Of a stretch of DNA of 64,000 nucleotides, positions 52,401-60,552 are shown piece by piece. Location: contig NZ_JOFS01000028.1 of NCBI RefSeq assembly GCF_000719285.1, positions 1 to 64,000 on the forward strand. Direction: 5' to 3'. Below the pieces are notes generated by a model. The model saw only the letters and a list, made by a program, of their open reading frames with translations, was not told the DNA's origin and searched no databases. The stretch's first letter is position 1. Each line of letters begins with the position of its first letter. The translations under genes and the position numbers were made by a program. Origin of the DNA: Streptomyces bicolor (GTDB lineage: Bacteria; Actinomycetota; Actinomycetes; Streptomycetales; Streptomycetaceae).

Positions 52401-55400
52401 CTGGTGGGACATGGCCCTCACCATCGGCGCCCAGCTGTTCGGCAAGCTGCTCAAGGAGATCCTGCCGCTCGACGACCTGATCGACTCCATCCTCGGGCTC
52501 CCGACCAAGGACGAGGGTCTGCAGAACGCCCGGGTGGGCGACGCCCCGCGGCTACCACTGGAGAACGACTCCGACCCGCAGCGCACGGACGAACAGGGTC
52601 AGAAGCTCGACGAGCGGAAGACAGAGCTGCACCAGGCGGGCCGTGACGACGCGGCCCGGCCCATGGGCGAGGACCAGATCTACCCGGACGTCCCCAAGGA
52701 GACCCTGACCGGCAAGGTCGCCGGCGGGAAGAAGGGCGCCAAGGCGAGCGGTCCGCGCTCGGTGTCCGGTGGCGTGCCCATCGAGTCCGCCTCCGCCGTC
52801 GCCGAACACGACCGCGGCCCGCAGATCCAGGCCGGCTTCGCCGACGGCGGGCAGAAGATGGGTCAGGAACGCCAGGCCAAGGACAAGAAGGCCACGGACG
52901 ACCGCCGGCAGTACGACGAGGACCTCAAGCGCGAGGTCGACGCCAGCGGCAAGAGGCAGGCCGACGCCCGCGACAAGGGCCGCTCCGACATCTCCGACTC
53001 CCGCGACCAGTGGCGCAAGGAGCAGGACGACAAGGTCTCGGAGATCGACGACAAGAAGGGCAAGAAGTACGACGCGGTCCGCAAGGACATCAAGAAGAAG
53101 GAAGAGGACACCGACAAGGACGTCGACAAGCGCACCGAGGACGACAACAAGAAGATCGAGACGGAACAGACCAACGCCGAGCGGGACGCGGAGAAGAAGC
53201 AGGACGAGGGCAAGGACGACGCCGACAACTGGCTCGAAGAAGCCATCGAGAAGCTGAAGGAGTTCTTCGAGGGCCTCAAGAACGCCATCAAGAGCATCTT
53301 CGAGAAGGCCCGCCAGGTCGTCACCGACCTCATCGACAAGTTCAAGCAGCAGGTCTTCAAGCTCATCGACGACGCGCGCAACTGGGTCATCGACCAGATC
53401 AACCAGTTCGCCGACGCGCTGATCGCCCTCGGCGACGAACTCCTCGCCGACTACCCGGCGATGCGCGACAAGTGGCGCAGGACCATCGACGGCGCGCGGG
53501 ACTGGGCCGTACAGAAGGTCAACGAGTTCGCCGACGCCCTCAAGGAGGTCGCCGGGAAGCTGCTCGACGGACTGTGCGGCGCGCTGCTCGCCGGCCTTGA
53601 TGTGCTGGAGACCGGACTGCTGGCGGCCGTCGATGTCGCCGAGGCCGTCACCGTCGGCGCCCTGGAGTTCGGCGCCGCCGCCGTCGCCGCTCTCGGCGAG
53701 TGGGCCGCCATCTTCAACGACATCGTCTCCGACCCCGGCGACTGGATCAGCAAGGCGGGCGCCGCGGCCGAGACCGGGGCCCGGGACCACCTCTTCAACG
53801 AGATCAAGACGGCGGTCAAGGCCTGGTTCAACCAGAAGGTCCAGGAGATAGTCGGCATCCCGATGGAGGACTTCCAGGCCCTGGTCGACGGCGGGGTGAC
53901 CGTCGACCAGATGGCCCAGATGGCCTGGGACGAGGCGGTGCCCCAACTACCGGTGATCATCGGCGTGTTGGTCCTGCAGAAGGTCGTCGCCAAGCTGATC
54001 CCCGGCGCCGGCTGGGTGATGGCGATCATCGACGCCCTCCAGACGGCATGGGGAGCGCTGAGCGAGATCCTCGCCGCCTTCGGCCTGTTCATGGACTTCC
54101 TGAAGTCGGTCAAGAGCGGCAACGGCGCGCTGCCCTTCGCGAAGGCGGTCGCGGCGGGTGTCGTGGCCCTGCTGGAGCTGGTCTACACATTCCTGATCGA
54201 GGGCGTCGGCAGGTTCATGGGCAAGGTCGCCGAACGGCTGGGCGACATGCTGAAGAACATTCGCACGAAGAAGGACAAGCCCGGGCGGCCGGACGCGCCG
54301 GGGCAGCCTTCGGCACCGAACAAGCCCAAGGACGACAGGCCGAAGGAGGACGAGCCGTCCGCCACGGACAGGCCGGCCGACCGTCCGGCCCCGCGCAAGC
54401 CCTCCCCGGACAAGAGGTCCCGCCCCGAGTCCAAGCCCCGCCCCGGCAAACGCTCTTCCCCCGAGAAGAAGCCGCGCCCCTCGCACACCACCCGTCCGAA
54501 GAAGCGCCGCGACGACGACGAACGCCGTGAGGAGGGCCGCGAGGTCAATGCCGCCAGGCGGAGGGCGAAGGAGGCGGAAAAGAGGACGCGCGACGAGGAC
54601 CGCGACGGCCGCACGGCCGGCCCCGCACGTCGCGGCCCGGCTCGCGACACGCTCCGCCCCGACCGGCGGCGTCCTGGTACGGACCGTACGGACGACCGGG
54701 ACCGCGATCCCAGGAAGACGCGTCCGGGCGACCGTCGCCCCGACGACGACAAGCGCCGCACGGAGGACCGCCGTCCGGACCGCGACCGCAGGGACGACCG
54801 GCGTCGCGACACCGACCGGGAGCGTCGTCCGGGAGACCGCCCCCGCCGGGTCCGGCGTGCCCGACAGACCGTCAAGTCGGCAGCGAACAGGGCGCGTCGC
54901 GCGGCACGCAAGCTCTACGGCAAGGCGCGGCGCCGGCTGGGCAGCCGCATGAACGACCGGCTGCGGCGCCTGCGGGACCTGTGGCGGCGGCGCAGGGACC
55001 GGATGCGCGACGACCGTTCGCGCAGGCGCGGCAGGAACCGGTCGGAGCAGCGTGAGCGTGACACCTCGGACATCACCATGCCCACGGTGCGGTACGCCGA
55101 TGCCGACGACGGCGAGCGGCACACGCTCATGTTCCATGGCCGAGGCGTGCGTGCCCAGCTGTACATGCACAGCACGCCGACCGAGATCCCACCGTTCCTG
55201 GCCGACTGGGACAGTGACCTCGGCAGGCCGGAGGCAAGGCCGCACAAGGCGGCGCAGGACGCCTACCTGGCGAAGGCCCGTGAGCAGTACGACGAAGTCG
55301 AAAAGGTCAAGGCGCGCCCACTGAAGGAGTCGGATCCGGAGAAGCGGAAGAAGGAGAAGAGGGCAAAGGAAGGCGAGCTCAAGAGAGAGATGATGCAATT

Positions 55401-56253
55401 CGCCCAGCAGGCGCGCCATCGCCTCTACTACGACATTCCCAAACCGGACTTCCAGCCCTTCACGAACCTCACTCTGGACGATGACGAACAGCGTCCCGCG
55501 GAGGATCACGAGTCCCGGTACCTCGGAACGTCGGCCAAGACAGTGTTCGGCGGCGGCGGGCAGGAGGCCCCCGAGGCGGACGACGGGCAGCCGCCGGGCT
55601 GGGAGGAGATCGCGGACAACCGGGGCCTGGGCAAGGGTGCCCGTTGGGTTCGAATGCATCTGCTGCCCGAGCGGCTGGGTGGAAAGGCGACCGGAAACAA
55701 CCTTGTTCCGGCCAGGGGTCCATCGACGAACTTCGACTTCCGCGACGGGATCGAACTGCCCGCCTATCGAGCGATCCCGGACGAGGAGACGCTCATCTGG
55801 TATCGCTCGGGCGCGGAGTTCAACCACGCCGACTGGCCCCACCTGCCGAGCTACATTTACGCCCAGTACGGTGGCTACGAGAAGATCGGTGGCACCGGCA
55901 AGGAGCGGAGCGACTGGCGGCCCAAGGACGGCGGTCCCGTCTTCGAACGCAGGCCCAAGCCGCTCGCCGACAATGAGAAGACCCGCCTGTCCATCAACAC
56001 CGTCGGCCGCCCCACCGTGAACAAAAGGCTCCTCGGAGGCAAGAACGAAACGCTGGCCAGGCATTTCGTGGACGCCCGCAAGGAAATGCCCCAGCCGAAG
56101 TTCACGGAGGCAGGCGGAACGGGTCAGGTCAGAAGGGCACTGAAGGCTTTCGCCCGGAAGAAAGGCATCTCCTTGGGGGACGGCCTCGAGACCCTGATCG
56201 CCAACTACGCCGCACTTATCGCCCAGGGCGACGTGGACTGGGACTTGGAGTAG
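49399..56253 (+). CDS. giant DUF4157 eCIS cargo protein with C-terminal nuclease-like toxin module
   Basis: A 2284-aa protein, the largest in the window. An N-terminal DUF4157 (eCIS core) domain carries the zinc-protease motif HELLH at residues 110-114. A Gln/Glu/Asp/Arg-rich disordered region spans about 280-1000. About 1150-1285 is a charged coiled coil, followed by amphipathic and hydrophobic stretches (VIIGVLVLQKVVAKLIPGAG near 1515; VVALLELVYTFLIEGV near 1590). About 1635-1890 is a strongly Arg-rich segment. The end (about 1900-2284) has WVRMHLLPERLGG and NNLVPARG near 2083-2110, resembling the His/Asn active-site layout of nuclease toxins. I infer a loaded effector with delivery, membrane-passing and nuclease parts. 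The last 900 bp are less GC-rich than the rest. Confidence 0.85.
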   Translation: MSDSQSQDARSEQSAEQRRRRRKERAAKSRTPEPKDIVSGAGQPLDPGVRRELEERLGHDLSRVRLHTDRDAGHLTELLGADAVAVGQDVFFAPGTFKPGTDEGLRLLAHELLHTVQNPHGLGALRAGRELGAVSLPQQAIEREAESAARDLVEQPETAGAERTDVAQGQATPGWLRYATVDADRRRMEQLDPATVADRMANTLLRSLRGDPEDRSGRVRLQLAWMAPQVQDIVFDRLELRLPTPVLDRLLEAVEETEQAGPLPAEAAAAPSAVPGAVEEVEEERERAAAEERQEHGERADAPRDGDGRQEDDGRTRPGERQDQDTKEQGAKDDERDASGGQGAARGRQDSAGRQQERSQDRQEERNASGQGAQKDAAEERKDAADNQQEQKEQDQRDEQQAQEETGGAQEEAAPEPEKQAGEQEPRQAEAARQQPAAPAAVDRSGAEPGERPRTGGDTGAARTMGDPENEQDADDEPLGLENESAEEDAEPDADEEPSDSRASDADTAPSGEDTAVDSRLFVRRKRGEPSAPALTFSDGPSVADEAQDTAEPETAPDTTARTDEDEAEDRAVQELMEGVAADQDFAADGGGPTAAGLSLGAAAVGTSTSVTGKDADKERTDERQVDAEAARRDEEARAADGAGQDTVTAPGEAAGPDQLAKADEDARTQSAGSPSGAQGSQAASDGGSRGQGEGRAGAEAGASGRSGTEAGAGGGKEQGRQADRSTDQDGNATGQDGKGADQGKDGTQPAPATPPAGDQDVTEGNGHATSPGPATGPDKVSTPGPVAAPKLAPGNGPSMSAGPEARTNAPKATEAPGAGGATGGSTASRGRPTGGRRQAARQAAKTARRSGGGGGRTAAAPAPVRSGGRGGGGRSAPAGGSKAKKEAPAPDVSNATPEAGLATAGSLKPHQALETLKGVDAAVGRSVDKERSALRKAPPTTQRPSGSPRTVPGGPTPAAPGTYTNAKVARTEAAAGKTPEITGEQKPEGEVPGANVPEPSWWDMALTIGAQLFGKLLKEILPLDDLIDSILGLPTKDEGLQNARVGDAPRLPLENDSDPQRTDEQGQKLDERKTELHQAGRDDAARPMGEDQIYPDVPKETLTGKVAGGKKGAKASGPRSVSGGVPIESASAVAEHDRGPQIQAGFADGGQKMGQERQAKDKKATDDRRQYDEDLKREVDASGKRQADARDKGRSDISDSRDQWRKEQDDKVSEIDDKKGKKYDAVRKDIKKKEEDTDKDVDKRTEDDNKKIETEQTNAERDAEKKQDEGKDDADNWLEEAIEKLKEFFEGLKNAIKSIFEKARQVVTDLIDKFKQQVFKLIDDARNWVIDQINQFADALIALGDELLADYPAMRDKWRRTIDGARDWAVQKVNEFADALKEVAGKLLDGLCGALLAGLDVLETGLLAAVDVAEAVTVGALEFGAAAVAALGEWAAIFNDIVSDPGDWISKAGAAAETGARDHLFNEIKTAVKAWFNQKVQEIVGIPMEDFQALVDGGVTVDQMAQMAWDEAVPQLPVIIGVLVLQKVVAKLIPGAGWVMAIIDALQTAWGALSEILAAFGLFMDFLKSVKSGNGALPFAKAVAAGVVALLELVYTFLIEGVGRFMGKVAERLGDMLKNIRTKKDKPGRPDAPGQPSAPNKPKDDRPKEDEPSATDRPADRPAPRKPSPDKRSRPESKPRPGKRSSPEKKPRPSHTTRPKKRRDDDERREEGREVNAARRRAKEAEKRTRDEDRDGRTAGPARRGPARDTLRPDRRRPGTDRTDDRDRDPRKTRPGDRRPDDDKRRTEDRRPDRDRRDDRRRDTDRERRPGDRPRRVRRARQTVKSAANRARRAARKLYGKARRRLGSRMNDRLRRLRDLWRRRRDRMRDDRSRRRGRNRSEQRERDTSDITMPTVRYADADDGERHTLMFHGRGVRAQLYMHSTPTEIPPFLADWDSDLGRPEARPHKAAQDAYLAKAREQYDEVEKVKARPLKESDPEKRKKEKRAKEGELKREMMQFAQQARHRLYYDIPKPDFQPFTNLTLDDDEQRPAEDHESRYLGTSAKTVFGGGGQEAPEADDGQPPGWEEIADNRGLGKGARWVRMHLLPERLGGKATGNNLVPARGPSTNFDFRDGIELPAYRAIPDEETLIWYRSGAEFNHADWPHLPSYIYAQYGGYEKIGGTGKERSDWRPKDGGPVFERRPKPLADNEKTRLSINTVGRPTVNKRLLGGKNETLARHFVDARKEMPQPKFTEAGGTGQVRRALKAFARKKGISLGDGLETLIANYAALIAQGDVDWDLE

Positions 56254-56262
56254 GGATCCGCC

Positions 56263-56964
56263 ATGACACAAGACAACGACACCGAATTCCGGTATCCGTT
56301 CGAGGAGCGCTGCGCCGAGGTCCTCCGCGAACTCCGCGACACCGCAGAAATCGCGGTACGGCGTGCGCAGTTCGGCGAGATCCCCTACGGCTTCGACGAC
56401 GCCGGGCCCGTCTTCGAGGACCTGGCCGAGGACGACGACCTGCCGTTCGGTCCGCGCATCCGGGAGCGGTACTTCCGACACGGCTCGATCGAGGCGTACT
56501 GGCGGTCGAGCCGCCCTGGCTCCCGGCTGGTCGGCGAGTTCCGGCTCGCGCACCTGCTGACCACCGTCCTCGACCAGCGCATGGACGTGATCTGGAAGGG
56601 CGAGGACGACACCGAGCGTGCCCTCTACCGCGAACTGCGCTACTTCGACGACACCCCGCGCACCGGTGCGGGCCGGATGGCCCTGCTGCGTGCCACTCCG
56701 GGCGCGACCGACCCCGAGATCTGGTTCTTCGACACCCGCCAGGGCGTCATGCCGATGGAGCTGGACTACGCCGGCTACCTGGACGCGCTGCTGATCACCA
56801 AGGGCGTCATGGGCTGGCAGTACCTGTACTGCGAGCCGGCGTTCAGCGGGCTGGGCTTCGCCTCCAGCGCCGGAGGACTGAAAGAGATGGCCGAGGATTT
56901 CCCCCGGCTCTTCCCCGACCACGACTACACGGACCTGCGGGCCCGACTAGAGGAACGCCTGTGA
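56263..56964 (+). CDS. putative immunity protein for the adjacent toxin module
   Basis: A 233-aa soluble, acidic protein beginning 9 bp after the stop of the giant cargo gene. Its layout (EEVLREL-type helices, then PEIWFFDTRQGVMPMELDYAGYLDALL) recalls the SMI1/KNR4 (SUKH) superfamily of immunity proteins, but I cannot place it firmly. The gene sits between a cargo gene and tube genes, where a structural role is unexpected, and acidic immunity proteins usually bind basic nuclease toxins. I infer that it neutralises the C-terminal module of the preceding protein. It overlaps the next start (GTGA). Confidence 0.6.
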   Translation: MTQDNDTEFRYPFEERCAEVLRELRDTAEIAVRRAQFGEIPYGFDDAGPVFEDLAEDDDLPFGPRIRERYFRHGSIEAYWRSSRPGSRLVGEFRLAHLLTTVLDQRMDVIWKGEDDTERALYRELRYFDDTPRTGAGRMALLRATPGATDPEIWFFDTRQGVMPMELDYAGYLDALLITKGVMGWQYLYCEPAFSGLGFASSAGGLKEMAEDFPRLFPDHDYTDLRARLEERL

Positions 56965-57683
56965 CCCGCTACGCCGACATCCCCAAACCCATCCGCTCCG
57001 GAATAGTCGTCGTCAACCCCGACACCGGCACCCCCCAGCGGATCATCGTCCTGCAGTTCAACCCGGACACCCTGGAGCGCAGCGTCGCCCCCCAGTCCGC
57101 CGGCGACAGCGGCGACTCCGGAAGCGGCGGCACCGGCAGCGGTGACCGCAACGAGGCCCTGCGCCTCAAGGGCCCCGCCCAGGAGACCTGGAAGTTCACC
57201 GCCGAGATCGACGCCACCGACCAGTTCGAGATCGCCGCGCCCGACGGCATCCACCCGCAACTCGCGACCCTCGAAATGCTGGTGCAGCCGACCACCGCCC
57301 AGCTGCGCGCCGCGATGAAGCTCTCCCAGAAGGGCGCCATCGAGATCAGCCCGATCGAGATGCCGCTCACCCTCTTCACCTGGGGCAGCAAGCGGGTCAT
57401 GCCCGTCCGGCTCACCGAGCTCTCGGTCAACGAGTCCGCCTTCGACGTGAACCTCAACCCGATCCGCGCCTCTCTCAGCATCGGCATGAAGATCCTCACC
57501 GTCAGCGACCTCCCCGCCGGCCACCGCGGCGCCGACCTCTACATGGCGCACCTCGCCCAGAAGGAGCGCCTCGCCGCAGCGGCACGCGGCGGCAGCCTCG
57601 GCTCGCTCGGGCTCGGCGGAGGCATAGGCGGAGGCGGAATCGGATTCGGCGCCGGAACCAACGCCGTCATCGGAAGGGGCTGA
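56961..57683 (+). CDS. eCIS tube-initiator protein (CIS_tube, Pvc7-like)
   Basis: A 240-aa protein of the CIS tube N-terminal family: SGIVVVNPDTGTPQRIIVLQ and FNPDTLERSVAPQSAG, then KFTAEIDATDQFEIAAPDGI and LLTFTWGSKRVMPVRLTEL-like strands. It forms the layer joining the baseplate hub to the inner tube. The last 40 residues are a Gly-rich tail. GTG 56961 overlaps the upstream stop by 4 bp, so it is co-translated with the immunity-like gene. Confidence 0.9.
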   Translation: MTRYADIPKPIRSGIVVVNPDTGTPQRIIVLQFNPDTLERSVAPQSAGDSGDSGSGGTGSGDRNEALRLKGPAQETWKFTAEIDATDQFEIAAPDGIHPQLATLEMLVQPTTAQLRAAMKLSQKGAIEISPIEMPLTLFTWGSKRVMPVRLTELSVNESAFDVNLNPIRASLSIGMKILTVSDLPAGHRGADLYMAHLAQKERLAAAARGGSLGSLGLGGGIGGGGIGFGAGTNAVIGRG

Positions 57684-57693
57684 GCAGCACACC

Positions 57694-58077
57694 ATGGCCG
57701 ACATCGAGCCCTACGAGAACGCCCTGGACGCCATCCCGGGCGCCCACCCCTACCCCCGCACCAGCCGCTACCACGACGCCGAGATCGGCATCCACCGCCG
57801 CCCCGACGGCACCGAAGTCCGCTACACCAAGCGCCGCTTGCTGCCCCCGCTCGAACAGACCCCCGACGCCGAAGACACCCAGACCCACACCGTCGGCGCG
57901 GGCGAGCGCCCCGACCTGCTCGCGCAGCGCTACTTCGGCGACCCCGGGCAGTGGTGGCAGATCGCCGACGCCAACCCCGTACTCGATCCACGCGAGTTGA
58001 CCGACGAGGCGGGCCGTGTCATCGACATCCCGCTCGCCGGCGGGTTCCCGGGCGGCAGGGGAGACCGGCGTGTTTGA
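57694..58077 (+). CDS. LysM-domain eCIS protein
   Basis: A 127-aa protein with one LysM-like domain at about residues 65-115 (HTVGAGERPDLLAQRYFGD, QWWQIADANPVLDP). In injection systems such LysM proteins tie the initiator ring to the hub, like gp53/Pvc7-associated parts. The N-terminal half carries RTSRYHDAEIGIHRRPDGTE, common in this family. It follows the initiator gene by 10 bp and overlaps the hub gene by 8 bp. Confidence 0.9.
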   Translation: MADIEPYENALDAIPGAHPYPRTSRYHDAEIGIHRRPDGTEVRYTKRRLLPPLEQTPDAEDTQTHTVGAGERPDLLAQRYFGDPGQWWQIADANPVLDPRELTDEAGRVIDIPLAGGFPGGRGDRRV

Positions 58078-59209
58078 TCTGCCCGTGGGGCAGGGCCCCG
58101 TCCACATCACGCTCCACATGGGGCCCAAGCTCGCCCGGCCCGTCCCGGCCGAGGTGACCGAGGCCCTGCTGTCCGCCCAGATCACCGCGACCGCGGGGGA
58201 GCGCAGCGGGTTCCAGCTCGCCTTCGACCTCACCAAGAACGGGATCATCAGCCGGCGGCTCCTGCCCGAGGGGTTCTTCGATCCCAAGACCCGGATCATC
58301 GTCACCGTGACCGTCCGGGGCACGTCCGACGTGCTCTTCGACGGGCTGATCGTCCGTCACGAGGTGGGTGCGAGCAACCAGCCCGGGCACTCCACCCTCA
58401 CCGTCACCGGCGAGGACCTCACCCTCCTCATGGACCTGGAGGAACGCACCGCCCGGTACCCGAACCTGCCGCCCTCCGAGCGGGTGCTCGCCATCCTGCG
58501 CCGGTACTCGGACTACGGCATCCGGCCCGACGTCTACACCGAGAAGATCGCCCAGCCCCCGCATCAGGACCTGCGGGTGCACTACCAGACACAGACCGAC
58601 CTGCAGTACGTCACCGAGCTCGCCCGCGCCAACGGCTACACGTTCTATCTCGAGCCCGGCCCCAACCCCGGCCAGTCCTCGGCCCGCTGGGGACCGGAGG
58701 TCCGTCTCGGCATCCGCCAGCACGCCCTCAACGTCAACATGGACGCCAACTCCACCGTCGACCAGTTGACGTTCGCGTACGACGGCACCGCGCGCGAAGA
58801 GCCGCAGGCCCGTTGGCAGAACCCCGAGACCCGGCAGTCGGCCCTGCTCCCGCAGCCGTCCATCAGCCCCCTGCGCCCGCCCCTCGGCAAGCGGCCCACG
58901 CCGGCCCTCAAGCGCAGGACGCTCTCCGGCACGGCCAAGCAGCAACGCGAGCAGGCCGAGGCCGAACTCCTCGCCCGTGCCGCCGTGTCCGCCGACGTCG
59001 TCTCAGGATCCGGCTCACTCGACGTCATCCGGCACGGCTACATCCTGCAGCCACGCCAGCTCGTCGGCGTACGCGGCTCGGGACGGGCGTACGACGGCGA
59101 CTACTTCGTCAAGTCCGTCACGCACAACCTGCGTCCGGGCTCGTACCAGCAGAACTTCACCCTCTCCCGAGAGGGCCTGGAAGCCCGCAGCGACTACGTC
59201 CGGCCGTAA
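58070..59209 (+). CDS. eCIS baseplate hub protein (gpD/gp27-like)
   Basis: A 379-aa hub protein of the phage late-control gpD/VgrG N-terminal class. It has VTEALLSAQITATAGERSGFQL, a DGLIVRHEVGAS strand, LTVTGEDLTLLMDLEER, TQTDLQYVTELARANGYTFY and a C-terminal YDGDYFVKSVTHNLRPGSY, all hub hallmarks. Trimers connect the hexameric tube to the trimeric spike. GTG 58070 has AGGGGAG 7 nt upstream and lies inside the LysM gene's last codons. Confidence 0.93.
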   Translation: MFDLPVGQGPVHITLHMGPKLARPVPAEVTEALLSAQITATAGERSGFQLAFDLTKNGIISRRLLPEGFFDPKTRIIVTVTVRGTSDVLFDGLIVRHEVGASNQPGHSTLTVTGEDLTLLMDLEERTARYPNLPPSERVLAILRRYSDYGIRPDVYTEKIAQPPHQDLRVHYQTQTDLQYVTELARANGYTFYLEPGPNPGQSSARWGPEVRLGIRQHALNVNMDANSTVDQLTFAYDGTAREEPQARWQNPETRQSALLPQPSISPLRPPLGKRPTPALKRRTLSGTAKQQREQAEAELLARAAVSADVVSGSGSLDVIRHGYILQPRQLVGVRGSGRAYDGDYFVKSVTHNLRPGSYQQNFTLSREGLEARSDYVRP

Positions 59210-59269
59210 CCCGCACAAGCACACCCGCACACCCACGACTCAGACCCACCAACCAGGAGCACCTCCACC

Positions 59270-59806
59270 ATGGCGGCACCCAGCAATCGCTACCTCGGCA
59301 AGTTCCGTGGCCGCGTCGTCAGCAACGACGATCCGCTGCGCATCGGCCGTATCACCGTCGAGGTCCCGGACGTCCTCGGCGACGAGCCGTCGACCTGGGC
59401 GCTGCCCTGCCTGCCGTTCACGGGGCCCGAGTCGGGGCAGTTCGTGGTGCCGCCGCCGGGCGCGGGCGTGTGGGTGGAGTTCGAGCAGGGGGACCCCAGC
59501 TTCCCCGTGTGGACCGGGTGCTGGTACGGCGCCGCCGAAGAGCTCCCGCCCGACGCGCGCCGCGAACTGCAGACCAACTCGCCCAACAAGCCCGTGGTCG
59601 TGCAGACGCCGCAGGCGCACAAGATCGTCATGAACGACACGCCCGGCGCCGAGCAGGGGATCCTCCTGCAGGCGCAGGGCGGCGCGTACATCCGCATCAC
59701 CAAGGAGGCCGTGGTCATCGCGACCGGCGCAGGGGCGGAGGTCATTCTGCGCGGCCGTGAAGTGACCATCAACGAGGGCCAGTTGACCGTGCTCTCGAAG
59801 CGATAG
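59270..59806 (+). CDS. eCIS spike base protein (gp5/gpV-like OB fold)
   Basis: A 178-aa spike protein. The N-terminal OB-fold reads YLGKFRGRVVSNDDPLRIGR, ALPCLPFTGPESGQFVVPPPG and VEFEQGDPSFPVWTGCWYG; the C-terminal half is a short beta-helix (GILLQAQGGAYIRIT, VIATGAGAEVILRGREVTI). It forms the trimeric needle under the hub and holds the PAAR tip. AGGAGC precedes ATG 59270. It carries no lysozyme domain. Confidence 0.93.
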   Translation: MAAPSNRYLGKFRGRVVSNDDPLRIGRITVEVPDVLGDEPSTWALPCLPFTGPESGQFVVPPPGAGVWVEFEQGDPSFPVWTGCWYGAAEELPPDARRELQTNSPNKPVVVQTPQAHKIVMNDTPGAEQGILLQAQGGAYIRITKEAVVIATGAGAEVILRGREVTINEGQLTVLSKR

Positions 59807-59827
59807 GAAAGACGGGGGATCAAGAAC

Positions 59828-60163
59828 ATGCCCGGGAGTCTGCTCGATGCCGACGCCGTGATCGGCTGCCCGCACGGCGGTCGCGTCACCGCGGCCGGTA
59901 CACCCTCCGGCGGCGTACGAGCCGGCGGCGCCGCCGTCGCCACGGCCGCCCACAGCTACGTCGTCACCGGCTGCCCGCACACCGTCGACCGCGTGCCCTC
60001 GCCGTGCGTGACGGTCCGCTGGACCGCCGACGGAACCGGCATCACGGTCGACGGCGCGCACGTGCTGCTCGACACCTCCGCGGCGGAGTGCTTCACCGCG
60101 GCCTTCGTGCCGCAGGGACCGCCCGTCGTCCAGGCCGCGCAGCGAAAGGTCACCGTCCGATGA
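59828..60163 (+). CDS. PAAR-like spike tip protein
   Basis: A 111-aa tip protein. Two CPHGG/CPHT motifs (IGCPHGGRV near residue 15 and VTGCPHTVDR near residue 50) and a later Cys (SAAECFTA) could bind a metal at the point of the spike, as PAAR proteins do. It follows the spike base gene and its stop overlaps the ATG of the gp25 gene (ATGA). No toxin extension is attached. Confidence 0.88.
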   Translation: MPGSLLDADAVIGCPHGGRVTAAGTPSGGVRAGGAAVATAAHSYVVTGCPHTVDRVPSPCVTVRWTADGTGITVDGAHVLLDTSAAECFTAAFVPQGPPVVQAAQRKVTVR

Positions 60164-60552
60164 GCCGCCCCACCCGCCGACGCCCGCGCAGCGACATCGC
60201 CTTCCCCTTCCGCGCCGACCGCCGGGGCCGCACCGCGCACGCCACCCATGGCGAGCACGTCCACGACCTCATCGAGCAGCTGCTGTTCACCAGCCCCGGC
60301 GAGCGCGTGATGCGGCCCGACTTCGGCTGCGGGCTCCTCGATCTGGTCTTCGCCCCGACCAGCCCGGAACTCATCAGCACCCTCGAACTCTCCGTCCAGG
60401 CCTCGCTCCAGCGCTGGCTCGGCGACCTCATCGACGTGGAGGCTCTCGACGTGGTCAGCGAGGACAACGTCGTTCGCGTGTACCTGTCGTACGTCATACG
60501 CGCCGACGGCGCCCGCCGTGACGACGTCTTCGAAGGGAGGGCCACGGCATGA
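60160..60552 (+). CDS. gp25/W-like baseplate wedge protein
   Basis: A 130-aa baseplate protein of the GpW/gp25 family. It has IAFPFRADRRGRTAHATH, HVHDLIEQLLFTSPGERVMRPDFG (the EXR-like region typical of gp25) and LDLVFAPTSPELI. It links the baseplate to the first sheath ring. Its start overlaps the PAAR stop and its stop overlaps the next start, so translation is coupled. Confidence 0.93.
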   Translation: MSRPTRRRPRSDIAFPFRADRRGRTAHATHGEHVHDLIEQLLFTSPGERVMRPDFGCGLLDLVFAPTSPELISTLELSVQASLQRWLGDLIDVEALDVVSEDNVVRVYLSYVIRADGARRDDVFEGRATA

